Positions 62,051 to 64,000 of a stretch of DNA of 64,000 nt are shown here, piece by piece. The position numbers were made by a program, and so were the translations under genes. This stretch comes from an uncultured Pseudoteredinibacter sp. (GTDB lineage Bacteria; Pseudomonadota; Gammaproteobacteria; Pseudomonadales; Cellvibrionaceae): positions 62,001 through 126,000 of the forward strand of contig NZ_CANMSS010000007.1 in the NCBI RefSeq assembly GCF_947500695.1, given 5' to 3'. Below the pieces are notes generated by a model, which did not search any database, was not told the origin of the DNA, and saw only the letters and a program-made list of their open reading frames with translations. How positions within the stretch are numbered: the stretch's first letter is position 1; every line of letters starts with the position of its first letter.

Positions 62051-64000
62051 ATGCCCATTAAAAAAATTCTTATAGCCAACCGCTCTGAAATTGCCCTTCG
62101 TATTGCCCGTAGTTGCCATCTAACGGGGGTAAGCAGTGTGGCCGTTTTTGCTGAAGATGATGCCCAATGTTTACATGTTAAAGCTGCGGATGAGTCTGTA
62201 GCTCTAAAAGGCCGTGGTACGGCGGCCTATCTAAATATTGAAGCGTTGATAGCGGCGGCAAAGGCAATAGGGGCTGATGCTATACACCCGGGCTATGGCT
62301 TTCTCTCAGAAAGTGCGGATTTTGCAGAGGCTTGTCGTGCAGCTGATCTCTGTTTTATTGGCCCTGACTCTGAGTTATTAAAAAAACTAGGTGATAAAGC
62401 CAGTGCGCGCCTACAAGCTGAGCAAGCCAATATGCCCATGTTAGCGGGCATTAATCGGCCCTGTAGCCTAGTAGAGGTAACTGAGTTTTTTAGTCAGCAT
62501 CAGCACAATGGCGTAATGATCAAGGCGCTGGCTGGTGGTGGTGGCCGAGGAATAAGGCCCGTGCGTCAGCAGGACGATTTGGCTGCTGCATATGAAGCTT
62601 GCCAGCGTGAAGCCCAGATTAGCTTTGCAAATGCTGATGTTTATGTTGAGCAGTTGCTGACTGAGGCAAGACATATTGAGGTGCAAATACTGGGGGACGG
62701 TCAAAAAGCTACGCATTTGGCTGAGCGAGAGTGTACTTTGCAGCGGCGTAATCAAAAGATTATCGAGATAGCTCCAAGCCCGAGTTTAAGCCAAAGTCAG
62801 CGAGATCGAATACATAATGCGGCTGTGCATTTTGCCGAGAAGTTGGGCTACCGAGGTTTAGGTACTTTTGAATTTCTAGTAGATGCCAATAATCCAGATA
62901 GTTTTTACTTTTTAGAGGTCAACCCACGCATTCAGGTTGAGCATACCGTAACCGAGCAATTATTTGATGTCGATTTGGTTGCCATTCAAATTGCGCTCGC
63001 CGAAGGCAAGACCCTGGCTGAGTTGGGCTTCCCCCTTAAGCGCAGCAATAATAATTTTGCCATTCAAGCTCGCGTTAATTTAGAAGCTTGGGATGCTGAA
63101 GGAAACAGTAAAGCCAGTGCAGGTTTGTTGTCACAATATATGCCTCCTAAAGGCGCAGCTATTCGAGTAGATGATTGTGCATATGTCGGATTCAATTATA
63201 GCCCGGCTTATGACCCAATGATTGCCAAAGTAATTGCTACAGCCGCCGATTATCGAAGTGCATTGCGTTTGTTGAATAGAGCGATTAGTGAGTTTGATAT
63301 TCAAGGGGTAAGCCATAATTTGTCATTGCTTAGTAATCTCTGTCAGCACTCTGCGGTGATTAATAATGAAGTGGATACTAAGTTCGTAGAGCAACATTTG
63401 CTGGGCTTGCTAGAGGACAATAATAGCGGCCGTTTTATTATCGAATCCGAGGCAGCAAATAAATCAAATACTAAAGGTGCTGCGGTAGAAGTAGCAGAAG
63501 GCTGCGAGCTACATAAAGCCAGTACGGCGGCGGTTGTTTCCAGCCTCAATGTGTCTCTTGGTGATGTGGTTCAAAAGGGGCAGGTGATCGCGATTCTGGA
63601 AGCTATGAAAATGGAGTTTCCAGTCGAAGCGCTTTGCGCTGGTGAGGTTAAACAGTTGTTTGTTGCCGAAGGTGATGCGGTTAACGAAGATGCAGCATTA
63701 ATCAGTATTTTTAAGGATGAACAGCTAGAACAATTAGGCAGTAGCGAAGAAGCGCTTGATCTCGATACTGTTCGAGACGACCTTCAAGAAGTCATTGATC
63801 GACACAATAAAACCTTGGATGAATTCCGTGAGGCGGCTATTACAAAGCGCCATGCTAAAGGGATGCGCAGTGCCCGCGAGAATATTAATGATTTGATAGA
63901 CCCAGGCAGTTTTAATGAATACGGCGCTATGGCGATCGCCGCACAACGGAAAATAAAATCGGTAGAAGAGCTGATTGAGCAAAGCCCTGCTGATGGCTTG
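62051..64000 (+). CDS. Single-chain biotin-dependent acyl-CoA carboxylase, 3' end outside the window
   Basis: The frame is open from ATG 62051 to the window end; 650 residues are visible. Biotin carboxylase (about 1-450: KILIANRSEIALRIARS, GGGGRGI, and QRRNQKIIEIAPSP) is followed by a biotinyl domain with EAMKMEF (Lys520). From about 580 the beginning of a carboxyltransferase domain appears (RHAKGMRSARENINDLIDPG). BC, BCCP and CT in one chain is found in long acyl-CoA carboxylases of about 1,100 residues. The acyl substrate is unknown. It is distinct from LiuB/LiuD, which are two chains. Confidence 0.88.
   Translation, partial: MPIKKILIANRSEIALRIARSCHLTGVSSVAVFAEDDAQCLHVKAADESVALKGRGTAAYLNIEALIAAAKAIGADAIHPGYGFLSESADFAEACRAADLCFIGPDSELLKKLGDKASARLQAEQANMPMLAGINRPCSLVEVTEFFSQHQHNGVMIKALAGGGGRGIRPVRQQDDLAAAYEACQREAQISFANADVYVEQLLTEARHIEVQILGDGQKATHLAERECTLQRRNQKIIEIAPSPSLSQSQRDRIHNAAVHFAEKLGYRGLGTFEFLVDANNPDSFYFLEVNPRIQVEHTVTEQLFDVDLVAIQIALAEGKTLAELGFPLKRSNNNFAIQARVNLEAWDAEGNSKASAGLLSQYMPPKGAAIRVDDCAYVGFNYSPAYDPMIAKVIATAADYRSALRLLNRAISEFDIQGVSHNLSLLSNLCQHSAVINNEVDTKFVEQHLLGLLEDNNSGRFIIESEAANKSNTKGAAVEVAEGCELHKASTAAVVSSLNVSLGDVVQKGQVIAILEAMKMEFPVEALCAGEVKQLFVAEGDAVNEDAALISIFKDEQLEQLGSSEEALDLDTVRDDLQEVIDRHNKTLDEFREAAITKRHAKGMRSARENINDLIDPGSFNEYGAMAIAAQRKIKSVEELIEQSPADGL

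Overview
The window is chromosomal DNA from a Gram-negative gammaproteobacterium. Several gene orders match Pseudomonas and its marine relatives: crp/vfr next to an OsmC-type gene and coq7; prmA, a DUF3426 zinc-ribbon gene, dusB, fis, purH and purD in a row; and the leucine-degradation genes liuR-A-B-C-D-E. The obligate ubiquinone hydroxylase Coq7, two TetR-controlled acyl-CoA genes and exported proteins fit an aerobic, probably marine organism. Cellvibrionales (Spongiibacteraceae-like) is my best guess, but it is inference. No phage, insertion sequence, CRISPR array or rRNA operon was seen.

Layout. 0-6 kb: a truncated sensor kinase, crp, an OsmC protein, coq7 and a Ycf46-like AAA ATPase, with 3' gaps full of a 28-bp palindrome family. 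6-14.3 kb (minus strand): purD, purH, dusB-fis, a DUF3426 protein and prmA. 14.5-19 kb: a PilZ protein, a TetR regulator, and an exported redox group (lipoprotein cytochrome c, Tat-exported lactone oxidase, PLP racemase-fold enzyme). 19-20.7 kb (minus): a replication pair, one protein with three DnaT-like repeats and one lambda-P-like protein. 20.8-31 kb: radA, a methyltransferase and a type II secretion operon gspEFGHIJKLM plus a GspC/N-like gene, without the secretin gspD. 31.7-38.5 kb: two secreted proteins, a parvulin, an acyltransferase and modBC. 38.5-39 kb: tRNA-Leu(CAG) behind a leader that contains duplicated tRNA 5' ends. 39.2-43.8 kb: a small FlgEFG-tail-like protein, a SprA-related protein, rnr and rlmB. 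44-46.8 kb: an S9 peptidase and a truncated paralogue. 46.9-52.1 kb: an AidB-like acyl-CoA dehydrogenase with its TetR, a CopD-like membrane protein and a DUF748 protein. 52.2-61.1 kb: the liu operon. 61.3-64 kb: a TetR regulator divergent from a single-chain acyl-CoA carboxylase that runs off the window.

How they fit together. The liu genes turn isovaleryl-CoA into acetyl-CoA and acetoacetate (LiuA dehydrogenase, LiuB/LiuD carboxylase, LiuC hydratase, LiuE lyase) under MerR-type LiuR. The last carboxylase is a separate biotin enzyme under its own TetR. The Gsp apparatus is followed by two exported proteins and a periplasmic-type prolyl isomerase, which suggests, but does not prove, a secretion-and-folding neighbourhood.

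The most unusual signal is a family of five ~100-bp elements in the two long gaps of the liu operon. Each has two small hairpins whose loops all keep GGA, the CsrA/RsmA recognition core, inside a long stem whose sequence differs from copy to copy but always pairs with itself. Five of the eight arm mismatches become G.U pairs only on the strand carrying the GGA loops, which points to an RNA function. The second is the tRNA-Leu locus: a consensus promoter sits directly in front of an orphan tRNA 5' fragment, and the intact tRNA lies about 300 bp downstream after tandem duplication.
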